Notes: generated by a model not told the origin, from the letters alone. A DNA stretch of 64,000 nt from Marinobacter sp. (GCA_022565395.1 JAIUMV010000007.1:111569-175568), one strand, 5' to 3'. Counted from the first letter of the stretch, positions 18,480 to 27,762 are shown. A program made the numbers and translations.

Positions 18480-19640
18480 ATGGCCATCAAGAAAATGACT
18501 GACCTGAACCTTGCCGGCAAGCGGGTTCTGATTCGTGAAGATCTCAACGTGCCGGTTAAAGATGGCAAGGTGTCCAGCGACGCCCGTATCCGCGCTTCGC
18601 TGCCCACTATCCAGGCCGCCCGTGATGCTGGTGCCCGGGTCATGCTGATGTCCCACCTGGGGCGCCCGGAAGAAGGCGTATACGATGAAGCCGCTTCCAT
18701 GAAGCCGGTGGCCGAGCATCTTTCTGCCCTGTTGGGCCAGGACGTGCGTCTGATCAAGGATTACCTGAACGGCGTTGATGTGGCCGAGGGTGAGGTGGTG
18801 TTGTTTGAGAACGTCCGTTTCAACAAGGGCGAGAAAAAAGACAACGAAGAGCTGGCCAAACAGTACGCTGCGCTCTGTGATATCTACGTGATGGACGCCT
18901 TTGGCACCGCGCACCGCGCCCAGGCCTCCACCCACGGCGTGGCCCGGTTTGCGCCGGAAGCCTGCGCGGGCCCGTTGCTGGCAGCCGAGCTGGAGGCTCT
19001 GGGTAAAGCTCTTGATAACCCCGCCAAACCGGTGGTTGCCATTGTGGGTGGCTCCAAAGTATCCACCAAACTGGACGTACTCAACGCACTGGAAAAGGTC
19101 TGTGACCAGATTATCGTCGGCGGCGGTATTGCCAACACCTTCCTGGCGGCTGCTGGCCACCCGGTGGGCAAGTCCCTGTGTGAGCACGAGCTGTTGGACA
19201 CTGCCAAGGATATTGCCAGCCGCGTTAACATCCCCCTGCCGGTGGATGTGGTTGTGGCCAGCGAGTTTGCGGAAACCGCGACGGCAACCACCAAGGCTAT
19301 CGCTGATGTCACTGCGGATGACATGATTCTGGATGTGGGCCCGCAAACAGCAGCCCAGTTTGCCGAACTGCTGAAAAACGCCAAAACTATCCTGTGGAAC
19401 GGCCCGGTCGGCGTCTTTGAATTCGACCAGTTCGGTAACGGCACTAAGGCGCTGGGGCAGGCTATTGCTGAGAGTGATGCCTTCTCCCTGGCGGGCGGCG
19501 GTGATACCGTGGCTGCAGTGGACAAGTATGGCATCGCCGACAAGATTTCCTACATCTCCACCGGTGGTGGCGCCTTCCTGGAATTTGTTGAAGGCAAAAC
19601 CCTGCCAGCGGTTGCTGTATTGGAAGAAAGAGGCGCATAA
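18480..19640 (+). CDS. pgk: Phosphoglycerate kinase
   Basis: 386 aa monomeric glycolytic kinase that forms ATP from 1,3-bisphosphoglycerate and works in both directions. Family blocks in order: [56 protein letters not shown], and the C-terminal nucleotide loop [17 protein letters not shown] with [15 protein letters not shown]. The ATG at 18480 follows the palindromic element by about 40 nt; a recognisable Shine-Dalgarno is weak (GGAACAG). It is part of the tkt-epd-pgk-fba series. Confidence 0.97.
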   Translation: MAIKKMTDLNLAGKRVLIREDLNVPVKDGKVSSDARIRASLPTIQAARDAGARVMLMSHLGRPEEGVYDEAASMKPVAEHLSALLGQDVRLIKDYLNGVDVAEGEVVLFENVRFNKGEKKDNEELAKQYAALCDIYVMDAFGTAHRAQASTHGVARFAPEACAGPLLAAELEALGKALDNPAKPVVAIVGGSKVSTKLDVLNALEKVCDQIIVGGGIANTFLAAAGHPVGKSLCEHELLDTAKDIASRVNIPLPVDVVVASEFAETATATTKAIADVTADDMILDVGPQTAAQFAELLKNAKTILWNGPVGVFEFDQFGNGTKALGQAIAESDAFSLAGGGDTVAAVDKYGIADKISYISTGGGAFLEFVEGKTLPAVAVLEERGA

Positions 19641-19694
19641 ATTTAAAGAGACGACTCTGTGCATGGCCTGCACAGGTTCAGAATCGCAAGGAGG

Positions 19695-19869
19695 GTAGGT
19701 AGAGCCTTCCTGGACTGTGCGCAGCAGGGATGCTGCGCTCAAGCGTACAGGGGTGAAGCCGAACGCTTATGAAGCGAAGCTTCATGTGACCGCTGAACGC
19801 GCGCAATCTATGATTGCGGGCTGGACCCCGGAGGGGGATTCACAGCGTGTCCAGGAAGGCTCTACCTAC
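19695..19869. repeat. Palindromic intergenic element with perfect 21-bp terminal inverted repeats
   Basis: Termini at 19695-19715 and 19849-19869 are exact inverted copies (left one opens GTAGGTAGAGCCTTCCTGG). Inside are smaller hairpins: GCGCAGCA/TGCTGCGC near 19720-19738, GAAGCGAAGCTTC near 19772, and CGCAATC/GATTGCG near 19802-19818. It occupies the 299-nt spacer between pgk and fba. The compact, multi-stem, TIR-bounded form suggests a small non-coding mobile repeat or a structured RNA. Confidence 0.75.
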
Positions 19870-19939
19870 TCTCCGCAGCAGGCTCAACAGTCCAAAACGA
19901 ACAGAATTTAAACCTCATATTCAACAAAGGAGACAACCC

Positions 19940-21004
19940 ATGGCCCTGATATCGCTGCGGCAACTTCTCGACCATGCCGCCGAGTATGGTTACGGTGTGC
20001 CAGCCTTTAACGTCAACAACCTGGAGCAAATGCGCGCCATCATGGAAGCGGCGGATAAAACCGATTCCCCGGTGATCGTGCAGGCCTCCGCAGGTGCCCG
20101 TAAGTATGCTGGTGCGCCCTTCCTGCGCCACCTGATCCTGGCGGCCATTGAAGAGTTCCCCCATATCCCGGTATGTATGCACCAGGACCACGGCACCAGC
20201 CCGGCAGTATGCCAGCGCTCCATCCAGCTGGGTTTCAGCTCCGTCATGATGGACGGCTCGCTGGGTGAAGACGGCAAAACCCCGACAGACTATGAGTACA
20301 ACGTGGATGTCACCCGCCGGGTGGTGGAAATGGCTCACGCTGGCGGCGTCTCGGTTGAAGGTGAGCTGGGTTGCCTGGGTTCTCTGGAAACCGGCATGGC
20401 CGGCGAAGAAGACGGCATTGGCGCCGAAGGCGTGCTGGACCATAGCCAGATGCTGACGGACCCGGAAGAAGCAGCTGACTTCGTCAAGAAAACCGGCGTG
20501 GACGCCCTAGCCATTGCCATCGGCACCAGCCACGGCGCCTACAAGTTCACCCGCCCGCCCACAGGCGATATCCTGGCCATTGACCGTATCAAAGCCATCC
20601 ACGCCCGCATCCCGGACACCCACCTGGTGATGCACGGCTCCAGCTCTGTACCCCAGGACTGGCTGGCCATCATCAACGAGTTTGGTGGTGAAATTCCCGA
20701 GACCTACGGTGTGCCGGTGGAGGAAATCGTTGAAGGTATCAAGTATGGCGTTCGCAAGGTCAATATCGACACCGACCTGCGTTTGGCCAGCACCGGTGCC
20801 ATCCGTCGCTTCCTGGCCCAGAATACCGCTGAGTTTGATCCGCGCAAGTACCTGAAGGAATCCGTCAAAGCCATGACAGAAATCTGTGTGGCCCGTTACG
20901 AAGCCTTTGGTACCGCTGGGAATGCCAGCAAGATCAAACCCCTCAGCCTGGATGCCATGGCGGACCGATACGAAAAAGGCGAGCTGGCTCCCAAGGTCAA
21001 GTAA
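19940..21004 (+). CDS. fba: Class II fructose-1,6-bisphosphate aldolase
   Basis: 354 aa zinc-dependent aldolase of glycolysis and gluconeogenesis, of the proteobacterial CbbA type. [27 protein letters not shown] is the usual N-terminus; AAAGGAG precedes the ATG at 19940 by 9 nt and decides it over an earlier in-frame start. Zinc and substrate ligands fall in [34 protein letters not shown] and LVMHGSSS. It closes the tkt-epd-pgk-fba series and is followed by a hairpin. Confidence 0.97.
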   Translation: MALISLRQLLDHAAEYGYGVPAFNVNNLEQMRAIMEAADKTDSPVIVQASAGARKYAGAPFLRHLILAAIEEFPHIPVCMHQDHGTSPAVCQRSIQLGFSSVMMDGSLGEDGKTPTDYEYNVDVTRRVVEMAHAGGVSVEGELGCLGSLETGMAGEEDGIGAEGVLDHSQMLTDPEEAADFVKKTGVDALAIAIGTSHGAYKFTRPPTGDILAIDRIKAIHARIPDTHLVMHGSSSVPQDWLAIINEFGGEIPETYGVPVEEIVEGIKYGVRKVNIDTDLRLASTGAIRRFLAQNTAEFDPRKYLKESVKAMTEICVARYEAFGTAGNASKIKPLSLDAMADRYEKGELAPKVK

Positions 21005-21016
21005 GCTATTGTGTTG

Positions 21017-21047
21017 AGGAGTCTCTGAATAGCGTCAGAGGCTCCTT
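21017..21047 (+). terminator. Probable terminator after fba
   Basis: AGGAGTCTCTGA pairs with TCAGAGGCTCCT across a 6-nt loop, 13 nt after the fba stop, followed by only a short TTT. It plausibly ends the sugar-phosphate operon. Confidence 0.55.
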
Positions 21048-21178
21048 TACTTGCGAGCCTTTCATCCCCCGTCTGCCTGACCTGCGTCAACGCCTGACCA
21101 CCCCCACCTTGTAAATTCTCTGATCCGGACAGATATTGAACAGCAGTGATCCTGTTTCTGTCGAGTGACGAGGAGCCC

Positions 21179-22132
21179 ATGGACTTCAAGGACTATTACG
21201 CCCTGCTCGGTGTCAGCGAGTCGGCCACGGCTGAAGAGATCAAAAAAGCCTACCGCAAACTGGCCCGAAAATATCATCCAGACGTCAGCAAGGAAGCGGA
21301 TGCCGACGCACGCTTCAAGGAAGTGGGTGAGGCCTACGAAGTGCTCAAGGACCCGGAAAAGCGCGCGGAGTATGACGAGCTGCGTAAGTATGGCCAGCGC
21401 GGCCCGGGCGGTTTTGAACCGCCGCCTGACTGGCAAAGCCGCTCCCACTTTGGCGGTGGCGGTTATACTGAGGCTGATGCCCAGCATTTCAGTGAGTTTT
21501 TCGAACAGATCTTCGGCGGCGGCAGAGCCAGCGGCGGGTTCCAGCGCCAGCATGGCCATCGCATGCGGGGTGAGGATATCCATGCGCGCCTGGCGCTGTT
21601 TCTGGAAGAGGCTTTTGCCGGCTGCGAGAAACAGGTGCAGTTCACCACCCACGAGCCTGACCCACAGGGGCGGCTGCCGCCCAGAATGAAAACCCTGAAA
21701 GTGAAAATCCCCGCCGGGGTTCGTGACGGCCAGCATATTCGCCTGAAAGGGCAGGGGGCCCCGGGGTTTGGCCAGGGCGAGCCGGGGGATCTGTTTATCG
21801 AGATCGAGCTGGCGCCACATCCGCTGTTCACCCTGGACGGGCACAATATCCAGCTGACGGTGCCTATTACACCTTCGGAGGCGATATTGGGCGCCACCAT
21901 TACCGTGCCGACCCTGGCGGGCAAGGTAAATGTCAAAGTGCCCAAGGGCGCCAACAGTGGTCAGAAACTCAGGCTCAAAGGCAAAGGCTTGCCGGGCAAA
22001 CACCCGGGCGATCAGATTGTGGTGTTGCAGGTGGTGGTGCCGCCCACCCAGAGTCCTGAAACCGAGGCTTTGTATGCCCAGCTGGCAAAGCTGGAATCAT
22101 CATTTAACCCGCGCATGAAACTGGGCGTCTAG
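21179..22132 (+). CDS. cbpA: Curved DNA-binding protein CbpA (DnaJ-type co-chaperone)
   Basis: 317 aa class B J-domain protein. MDFKDYYALLGVSESATAEE fixes the start, with GAGGAG just upstream. The J domain (1-70) has HPD at 33-35 and activates DnaK ATPase. A Gly/Phe-type linker (about 75-135) lacks cysteine zinc fingers, and two beta-barrel C-terminal domains follow (ending KGLPGKHPGDQIVVLQVVVP). CbpA also binds curved DNA in the nucleoid in E. coli. It is followed 12 nt later by its modulator cbpM, a classical pair. Confidence 0.94.
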   Translation: MDFKDYYALLGVSESATAEEIKKAYRKLARKYHPDVSKEADADARFKEVGEAYEVLKDPEKRAEYDELRKYGQRGPGGFEPPPDWQSRSHFGGGGYTEADAQHFSEFFEQIFGGGRASGGFQRQHGHRMRGEDIHARLALFLEEAFAGCEKQVQFTTHEPDPQGRLPPRMKTLKVKIPAGVRDGQHIRLKGQGAPGFGQGEPGDLFIEIELAPHPLFTLDGHNIQLTVPITPSEAILGATITVPTLAGKVNVKVPKGANSGQKLRLKGKGLPGKHPGDQIVVLQVVVPPTQSPETEALYAQLAKLESSFNPRMKLGV

Positions 22133-22144
22133 GAGGGCTCTGTT

Positions 22145-22486
22145 ATGGCACATCAGGATAACCACCCTATCACCGTCATGCTGCCGGAGCAGTCGCTGGA
22201 GTTTTCCTTCCATGAGTTTTGCGAGCGGGGCGAAGTGCATGGAGAGTTTGTCGTCAAGCTGGTGAACTACGGTGTGATTGCCCCTGTCCGGGAGTGCGTC
22301 AAGTCAGAGTGGTGCTTTGATCTGGCCGCGCTGCAACGGCTACGAAAGGCGCAGCGTCTGCAGCGTGACCTGAAGATGAACCTGCCGGGCCTGGCCCTGT
22401 CGCTGGAGTTGTTGGACGACGTCAACCGGCTGGAGCGGGAGGTGCAGCAGCTGCGGCAACAGCTCAGGCAGCTGCTGGGGGAGTGA
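22145..22486 (+). CDS. cbpM: Chaperone modulator CbpM
   Basis: 113 aa MerR-like small protein that binds the CbpA J domain and blocks both its co-chaperone and DNA-binding roles. Visible: SLEFSFHEFCERGEVHGEFVVKLVNYGVI, then WCFDLAALQRLRKAQRLQRDLKMNLPG-like helices and a C-terminal coiled coil (LEREVQQLRQQLRQLL). AGGAGG stands before the ATG. The 12-nt spacing from cbpA and fixed gene order support the assignment. Confidence 0.93.
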   Translation: MAHQDNHPITVMLPEQSLEFSFHEFCERGEVHGEFVVKLVNYGVIAPVRECVKSEWCFDLAALQRLRKAQRLQRDLKMNLPGLALSLELLDDVNRLEREVQQLRQQLRQLLGE

Positions 22487-22500
22487 CTCAGGCGTCTCAT

Positions 22501-22524
22501 CCTTCGACAGGCTCAGGATGACCG
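22501..22524. repeat. Solo REP-like half-unit
   Basis: CCTTCGACAGGCTCAGGATG and four following bases form one copy of the repeat seen as an inverted pair at 9886-9981. It lies 14 nt after the cbpM stop. Confidence 0.6.
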
Positions 22525-22646
22525 ATTTTACGGGGCGGGGCTCCGCAAACGCCTGCAGTGAACCGGAATACTCCACCTCCGTATATGAATGAAACCGGGC
22601 CGGCCTTTACGGAGGCGAGCCCCCCTTTCACAGCAAGGACATCGCC

Positions 22647-22814
22647 ATGCTTGGATTCCTGAAACCAGACCCTGCCAAAAAGCTCCAGAAAGCCTACGAA
22701 AAAAAGCTTGCTGAAGCCCTGCATGCCCAGCGTAACGGAGACATCCGGACTTACTCGACGCTCAGTGAAGAGGCAGAGAAACTTTACGCTGAGCTGCTGG
22801 CCGCCAAACGATAG
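22647..22814 (+). CDS. Small DUF6435-like protein
   Basis: 55 aa, highly charged and helical: MLGFLKPDPAKKLQKAYEKK then LAEALHAQRNGDIRTYSTLS and EEAEKLYAELLAAKR. The xGFLKxDPxKKLxKxYxxxLExAxxAQRNGDIRxYS pattern matches a widespread family of short uncharacterised proteins (DUF6435/Lacal_2735 type, from memory). CAAGGA lies about 10 nt upstream. It is a stand-alone gene between cbpM and the convergent nitronate monooxygenase; function unknown. Confidence 0.75.
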   Translation: MLGFLKPDPAKKLQKAYEKKLAEALHAQRNGDIRTYSTLSEEAEKLYAELLAAKR

Positions 22815-22827
22815 CTTTGCGTCAGGA

Positions 22828-23799
22828 TTACAGCAGGGCCTTCATGCGTTGTCTGGCTTGCTGGTATTCCTGCTGCATTCTGGTCACCAGCTCGTCGGTG
22901 GACAGCACGTCGGATATGGCGCTGACGCCCTGGCCCGCTGACCACACGGTTTTCCACGCCTTGGCTTCCTCGTCCATGGGTTTGAGTTTCTCACCGTAGT
23001 TCACGTCACCGGCTTGCTGCAGCTTAGTCATGTCATAGCCCGCAGCCTCCAGGCTCTGGCGCATAAAGCTGGCGGGCACCCCGGAGACTGCCGGCGTGTG
23101 GATAATGTCGCCGGACTGGGCCTCAATGATCATCTGCTGATAGGCCTGATCTGCCCGTGATTCGGTGGTATTGATAAAGCGGGTGCCCATGTAACACAGG
23201 TCTGCCCCCATGGCTTGAGCCGCGAGAATGTCCTGCCCCGAAGACAGACAGCCAGCGAGAATCACCGTGCCCTCAAACACCTCCCGAATTTCCTGCAGCA
23301 GTACAAAAGGATTGGTGGTGCCAGCATGCCCACCAGCCCCGGCTGCCACAGCGATGATGCCGTCCACGCCGGCTTCCGCCGCTTTGCGGGCATGCTTCTG
23401 GTTGGTCACATCATGAAAGACCAGACCGCCATAGCTGTGCACGGCCTCCACCACCTGACTGGCGGCCCCCAGTGAGGTGATGACAATGGGCACCTGATGT
23501 TTCACGCACAGTGTCAGGTCGTCCTGCCAGCGCGGATTGGTGCGGTGTACCACCAAGTTGACGGCATAGGGGGCAACCTTGCTGTCGGGCTGCTGCGTGC
23601 GTGCATCCGCCAGGGCGCTGTTCATTTGCTGCAACCAGCTTTCAAAACCAGCGGAGGTGCGCTCATTCAGCGCTGGAAAGCTGCCGACCACACCGGCCTT
23701 GCAGCAGGCGAGGGCCAGCTCGGGGCCGGAGACCAGAAACATGGGCGCTGCAATCAGTGGTAATGACAGGCTGGATGCGAGTTGTTTGGGTATGCTCAT
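22828..23799 (-). CDS. Nitronate monooxygenase family protein
   Basis: 323 aa FMN-dependent TIM-barrel enzyme of the nitronate monooxygenase (former 2-nitropropane dioxygenase) family, which oxidises alkyl nitronates such as propionate-3-nitronate. Flavin/phosphate segments: LIAAPMFLVSGPELALACCKAG at the N-terminus, VAAGAGGHAGTTNPF in the middle and ILAGCLSSGQDILAAQAMGADLCYMGTRF near the phosphate site. No signal peptide. Upstream lies a TetR-style palindrome (23832-23849) likely to control it. Confidence 0.88.
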   Translation of the reverse strand: MSIPKQLASSLSLPLIAAPMFLVSGPELALACCKAGVVGSFPALNERTSAGFESWLQQMNSALADARTQQPDSKVAPYAVNLVVHRTNPRWQDDLTLCVKHQVPIVITSLGAASQVVEAVHSYGGLVFHDVTNQKHARKAAEAGVDGIIAVAAGAGGHAGTTNPFVLLQEIREVFEGTVILAGCLSSGQDILAAQAMGADLCYMGTRFINTTESRADQAYQQMIIEAQSGDIIHTPAVSGVPASFMRQSLEAAGYDMTKLQQAGDVNYGEKLKPMDEEAKAWKTVWSAGQGVSAISDVLSTDELVTRMQQEYQQARQRMKALL

Positions 23800-23831
23800 G
23801 GTGTCTCCTTATGGTTATGGCAAAACCATAA

Positions 23832-23849
23832 ACCAAGCGCTTGCTTGGT
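23832..23849. promoter_or_regulatory. TetR-like operator before the nitronate monooxygenase gene
   Basis: ACCAAGCGCTTGCTTGGT, arms ACCAAGC and GCTTGGT around a 4-nt centre, lies 33 nt upstream of the start codon. The spacing and symmetry are typical of TetR-family repressor sites; no TetR gene is in the window. Confidence 0.55.
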
Positions 23850-23980
23850 GTCCATAGGCGATTCAACTTAGTCCTGGCCGGTACTTGGCGTAGCGGCCGG
23901 CAGTGTTTATGCTGTCTGCCAGCAAGCATGCGCCTGCTCTAGGCGCGCAACCGCTTTTACTGACATAAAAGGACGCGAAC

Positions 23981-24718
23981 ATGGGTGAAGCCAAACGCCG
24001 CAAGGTAACCGGAGGGGTATCTGACCCTGCGCGCCGCAAGCAGCAGCAAAAGCTGTTGCTGGCTGTAGGTATCATGGGGGTAGTGGCCTTTCTGATTGCT
24101 ATTGTTTATGTGGTGACCTTGCCGCCGACACCTGAGTCGTCGGATCTTCCGGTGGCGGCACCCAACGCGGATGACTTCCCTGCCGAATTGGACCGCTTCG
24201 GCGTGAGTATTGGCAGCCCGGATGCGCCTGTCGTGGTGCGTGAGTTTGCGGATTATCAATGCCCGGCGTGTGCCGCCTTTGCGCCCGCCAGCCAGCGCCT
24301 GAAAGCCAGTTATGTGGAGAGTGGCCAGGTTCGGCTGGTGTTTTTTGACCTGCCGTTGCGTCAGCACGCCAATGCCGTACCGGCAGCTATGGCGGCACGC
24401 TGTGCCGGTGATCAGCGGGCCTTCTGGGAAATGAACGCGCAGCTGTTTAACCAGCAGCGGGAGTGGGGCACACACAGCGATGCGCCAGCGGTGTTCAATC
24501 GTTATGCCCGCAACCTGGGGTTGGACGAGCGCCGTTTCAGCCGCTGCATGGAGACCGAACGCCACCTCGAAGCGGTCGAGCAGAGCCGTGATCTGGCGGC
24601 CCAGTTGCGGGTTATGAGCACACCCACGGTACTGGTGGATAATATCGTACTGACCCAGCCGGGTTGGGGGCAGCTTGCTGCCGTGATTGAGCGGGAGCTG
24701 GCGCGTAAAGCGCAATAG
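23981..24718 (+). CDS. Membrane-anchored DsbA/thioredoxin-family protein
   Basis: 245 aa protein with a positively charged start (MGEAKRRK), one membrane anchor (about 25-46) and a periplasmic DsbA-like domain. The redox motif is CPAC at 94-97 in ADYQCPACAAF. The fold end is marked by MSTPTVLVDN, with the cis-proline. It resembles Gram-positive BdbD and other thioredoxin_4 proteins more than E. coli DsbA and probably helps disulfide formation or isomerisation. AAGGA lies 10 nt before the ATG. It converges on the rhombosortase gene 9 nt away. Confidence 0.87.
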   Translation: MGEAKRRKVTGGVSDPARRKQQQKLLLAVGIMGVVAFLIAIVYVVTLPPTPESSDLPVAAPNADDFPAELDRFGVSIGSPDAPVVVREFADYQCPACAAFAPASQRLKASYVESGQVRLVFFDLPLRQHANAVPAAMAARCAGDQRAFWEMNAQLFNQQREWGTHSDAPAVFNRYARNLGLDERRFSRCMETERHLEAVEQSRDLAAQLRVMSTPTVLVDNIVLTQPGWGQLAAVIERELARKAQ

Positions 24719-24727
24719 GCCAGCGGG

Positions 24728-25315
24728 TCATCGCGGCCTGTCTTTGTGTTGGCGCTGGCTTAGTCTGCAGATGGCCGCCAGCACGCCACCGATCAGCGCA
24801 CCGGCCCAATGGGCCGGTGCATAGACTTCTGCCCCAATCAGCGCCTCAGCGCCTCCGCTGGCACCGGGCAGCAGTTCCCAGCCGAGCTTCCCCACTACAA
24901 CCGCCAGCACCAACGTGTGCACCATCTTGTTTCCCTGCCAGCCATACACCAGACACATCACCAGCAAGCCGTGTAGCAAGCCTGACAGCCCGACATAGCC
25001 TTGCAGTTGAGGATCCGTCAGCAAAAAGAACAGACTCAGCACCGGTGGGCTCACCAGCAGCCACAGCCAGATCAACTGTCGGGATAGCAGATCCCTGAAC
25101 AACAGCGCCAGCATCACCAGCCCCGCCACATTCAGCCCCAGATGCCAGCCGCCCACATGCACAAAATGGGCGCTGATCATACGCCAGGCCTGGCCTGACA
25201 GAATCGCGTCGCGATCATAGGCGAGCCACAGCAGGGCCATGTCCTGTGCAGCCAGATAGAGCCCCGTCATGCTGAGTGCCAGGAGCGTCACAATCGATAG
25301 AGGGGCGGGAGGCAT
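24728..25315 (-). CDS. rrtA: Rhombosortase (rhomboid-type serine protease)
   Basis: 195 aa polytopic rhomboid-family protease with about six membrane helices. The nucleophile is S111 in YVGLSGLLHG and the general base H169 in VYAPAHWAGALIGG. The helix-2 motif is HFVHVGGWHLGLN at 50-62. The short length and the GLSG/AHWxGA pattern match rhombosortases, which cleave the GlyGly-CTERM tail of exported proteins. The gene is divergent from a lipoprotein-ompA operon whose first protein ends in a hydrophobic segment and basic tail. Confidence 0.85.
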   Translation of the reverse strand: MPPAPLSIVTLLALSMTGLYLAAQDMALLWLAYDRDAILSGQAWRMISAHFVHVGGWHLGLNVAGLVMLALLFRDLLSRQLIWLWLLVSPPVLSLFFLLTDPQLQGYVGLSGLLHGLLVMCLVYGWQGNKMVHTLVLAVVVGKLGWELLPGASGGAEALIGAEVYAPAHWAGALIGGVLAAICRLSQRQHKDRPR

Positions 25316-25455
25316 AAGCAGGTTGGCTCAGATGACAGGCAATAATATGACATTCCGTCATACAGGAACTGAATGTAAAACTGTACACTTTTATGTAACT
25401 TAATGTTAACAGTGGCCGGGGTTGGCCTACAAAGCTAAACAATAGGAGAAACGTT

Positions 25456-26739
25456 ATGCGGTTGTTGCAGTTGTTGGTTGTTGCGACATTGAGTCTTTTG
25501 TTGGTGACCGGATGTAAGTCCTCCGGTGGTGAGGCCTCAGTTGGCAATCCGAATAACGGTATTGGCCAGGAGGCGGGTGATCAGGAGTCGTCGGATGATG
25601 ACGATGATGGTGCTGGCGATAACACCGATCCGGTTGAGCCGGAGGAGCGCGCTAGCCTGATGGCGCCGGCGATGGATGCGGTTTCCGCGATTCTGGTAGG
25701 CAGCGTAGTGCCTCAGGTTTGGGCCATTGATGACAAGAAGGTTCGTGATGAGCTGTTCCTGAACAAGAACGAGCAGATCTATTTCGAAATTCACATGTAT
25801 TGTCTTGCCAGCCTGCATCAAGCTGAGCTGGGCCTGTATGACGGCCTGCTGGGCTGGCGTAACAGCTTACCAGCGGGTGTTGACCCCCTGAGCTGGATGG
25901 AGCTGGCCGCCAAGCGCGAGACCATCGACCAACTGGCAGCCTATGGTGAGCGTCTCTACGCTGCAACGCTGCGCCCGATGATGATGGATGATGAGGGCAC
26001 TGCCTCTTGCGCCAATATCAGCCAAACGGCCTTTGCCAACGACGGCGACGATATCGAAATGCAAAACCTGCTGGATGCGATCAACCGCCTGGGTGCCGAA
26101 ATGGTGGTCTATCGTCAGGCCGTGTCCCAGCTCGACGCTGACAACTGGCTGGTGACTTTGAACAACCTGTTGCCCCGTCTGGATGCGCTGCGTGTTGCTG
26201 CCGCGGATTTTGCCAATCTGGCGCGTCAACTCAAACTGTATCGCAGTGAAACCGTGTACCGGGTCATGACCGGTGACCCTGAAACCCCCAGCGGCATGGG
26301 TTCTGTCCAGCGTCTGCAGGGTGTACTGGCGTCACTGGCAGGGCTGGAAACCCAAGCGCTGGATCAGCAAGTTGCTGACGCCACCGGCTGGTTGTTCTAC
26401 GACCTGCTGTTCGGCGCAGGTCTGCTGGATGTGCTGGAAGAGAAGAAGGACAAACTCAAGGACAACAATGCCAAGACTATTGTCATGAACCGCAAGGCAC
26501 AGCTGGCAGAGCAGACCGCTGCTATCAAAGTGGTGCTGGGCCGTACGCCGCAGTCCGCGTTGCTGGATGCTAACGGTAAGGTTGAGCGTGAGCGGGTGGC
26601 AAGCGCCGCTGCGGGCTTGCAGGCCACGGCTGATGGTCTGTATGTGCAGGTGCCAAACCTGGCCGGTGCACTGGGCTTGTTGTTCCTGATGCTGACGGGT
26701 GGTCTGTTGATGCTGCGCAAGCGGGGTGTCAGCGCATGA
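25456..26739 (+). CDS. Lipoprotein of unknown function with C-terminal membrane segment
   Basis: 427 aa. The signal peptide ends in lipobox LVTGC (C20), then comes a low-complexity acidic linker (about 41-60, rich in Asp/Glu/Gly) and an alpha-helical body without a family I recognise. Only two cysteines are obvious in the body. The last 30 residues form a hydrophobic helix, GALGLLFLMLTGGLLMLRK, and a basic tail, an odd pairing with a lipid anchor at the other end and reminiscent of a sorting signal. It overlaps the downstream ompA-like gene by ATGA and is divergent from rhombosortase, its possible protease. Confidence 0.75.
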   Translation: MRLLQLLVVATLSLLLVTGCKSSGGEASVGNPNNGIGQEAGDQESSDDDDDGAGDNTDPVEPEERASLMAPAMDAVSAILVGSVVPQVWAIDDKKVRDELFLNKNEQIYFEIHMYCLASLHQAELGLYDGLLGWRNSLPAGVDPLSWMELAAKRETIDQLAAYGERLYAATLRPMMMDDEGTASCANISQTAFANDGDDIEMQNLLDAINRLGAEMVVYRQAVSQLDADNWLVTLNNLLPRLDALRVAAADFANLARQLKLYRSETVYRVMTGDPETPSGMGSVQRLQGVLASLAGLETQALDQQVADATGWLFYDLLFGAGLLDVLEEKKDKLKDNNAKTIVMNRKAQLAEQTAAIKVVLGRTPQSALLDANGKVERERVASAAAGLQATADGLYVQVPNLAGALGLLFLMLTGGLLMLRKRGVSA

Positions 26740-27710
26740 AGCGGATTGTCAGCACCCTGACCTTGGCAGCGGTTGTCGCCGTTGCCCCCGCCCACGCCAA
26801 ACAGCCTGTGACCGAGGGCTGGGACCTGAGTGTGATGGGCTCGTACCTGATCACCGACAACGACCGCAATGACGTGGACTACGGCCTGGGCATGCATCTG
26901 GCCCTGAGCCACCCGCTGTCACGCCGCTGGGGTGTGGACCTGGCGATCTATGGCCACGGCCTGGAGCGGGATGAGGTTTCCGGCCAGCACTGGCAGTATG
27001 GCGCGGGCCCTGACCTGCTATACCACCTGGGCGATGGCCGTGTGCGGCCTTACCTGCTGGGTGGCGCGGGTGTCATTTATACCGATTCCACCAGCGGCTA
27101 TGACACCGACCTGTACTGGAATCTGGGTGGTGGTTTGAAAGTTGACCGGGTTTGGCAGAATCTTGGCCTGCGCCTGGATGCCCGTTATATCTCTGACCGC
27201 TCCAAAGATGGCGCGGGCAATGAGTCCTACAGCGACGTCAAGATCAGCGTGGGTTTGACCCTGCCGCTGTTCCGCGAGCGCGAGGTGGTAGAACGTATCC
27301 AGGAGCGCGAGCGCATCGTGGAGCGTGAAGTGCGGGTGGAAGTGCCCGTGCAGATCCCTGTGGCGTTTGCCGAGTCGGAAGTGCTACACGGTGTCACCTT
27401 TGACTTTGACTCCGCCCGTCTGACCCCTAACGCACGGACTATCTTGCGCAGCGTGGCAGAGCGTTTGGCCTATCACCACAAGACGGAAGTGGAAATCTCC
27501 GGCCACAGTGATTCGGTAGGCTCCCGCGCCTATAACCAGCGTTTGTCTGAGCGTCGCGCGGAAGCTGTGCGGGAATTCCTGATCGAGCTGGGCATCGCGC
27601 CAGAGCGTATGACTGCGGTAGGGTTTGGCCCAGACCAGCCTATCGCCTCCAATGAGACGGATGAAGGCCGCGAGGTCAACCGCCGCATTGAGATCAAGCG
27701 CACCAACTGA
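26736..27710 (+). CDS. OmpA family outer-membrane protein
   Basis: 324 aa. Signal peptide 1-21 (ends APAHA), an eight-stranded-type barrel region (about 25-180; SVMGSYLITDNDRNDVDYGLG, YGAGPDLLYHLGDGRVRPYL), a charged linker rich in Arg/Glu/Val (REVVERIQERERIVEREVRV), and an OmpA-like peptidoglycan-binding domain (about 210-320) with VTFDFDSARLTPNA, ISGHSDSVGSRAYNQRLSERR and NRRIEIKR. It is translated from an ATG overlapping the stop of the lipoprotein gene, so both products probably work together at the envelope. An intrinsic terminator follows. Confidence 0.9.
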   Translation: MKRIVSTLTLAAVVAVAPAHAKQPVTEGWDLSVMGSYLITDNDRNDVDYGLGMHLALSHPLSRRWGVDLAIYGHGLERDEVSGQHWQYGAGPDLLYHLGDGRVRPYLLGGAGVIYTDSTSGYDTDLYWNLGGGLKVDRVWQNLGLRLDARYISDRSKDGAGNESYSDVKISVGLTLPLFREREVVERIQERERIVEREVRVEVPVQIPVAFAESEVLHGVTFDFDSARLTPNARTILRSVAERLAYHHKTEVEISGHSDSVGSRAYNQRLSERRAEAVREFLIELGIAPERMTAVGFGPDQPIASNETDEGREVNRRIEIKRTN

Positions 27711-27726
27711 GACAGGCAGGTGTTGT

Positions 27727-27762
27727 AAAAGCCGATGTGCCGCAGGGCAGGTCGGCTTTTTT
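27727..27762 (+). terminator. Intrinsic terminator after ompA-like gene
   Basis: AAAAGCCGA and TCGGCTTTTTT form a stem with a T-run, 17 nt after the stop codon; a convincing rho-independent terminator. Confidence 0.8.

Noticed and set aside
19717..19911. Open frame inside the palindromic element before fba
   Set aside because: It is explained by the repeat structure and has no ribosome site or similarity.
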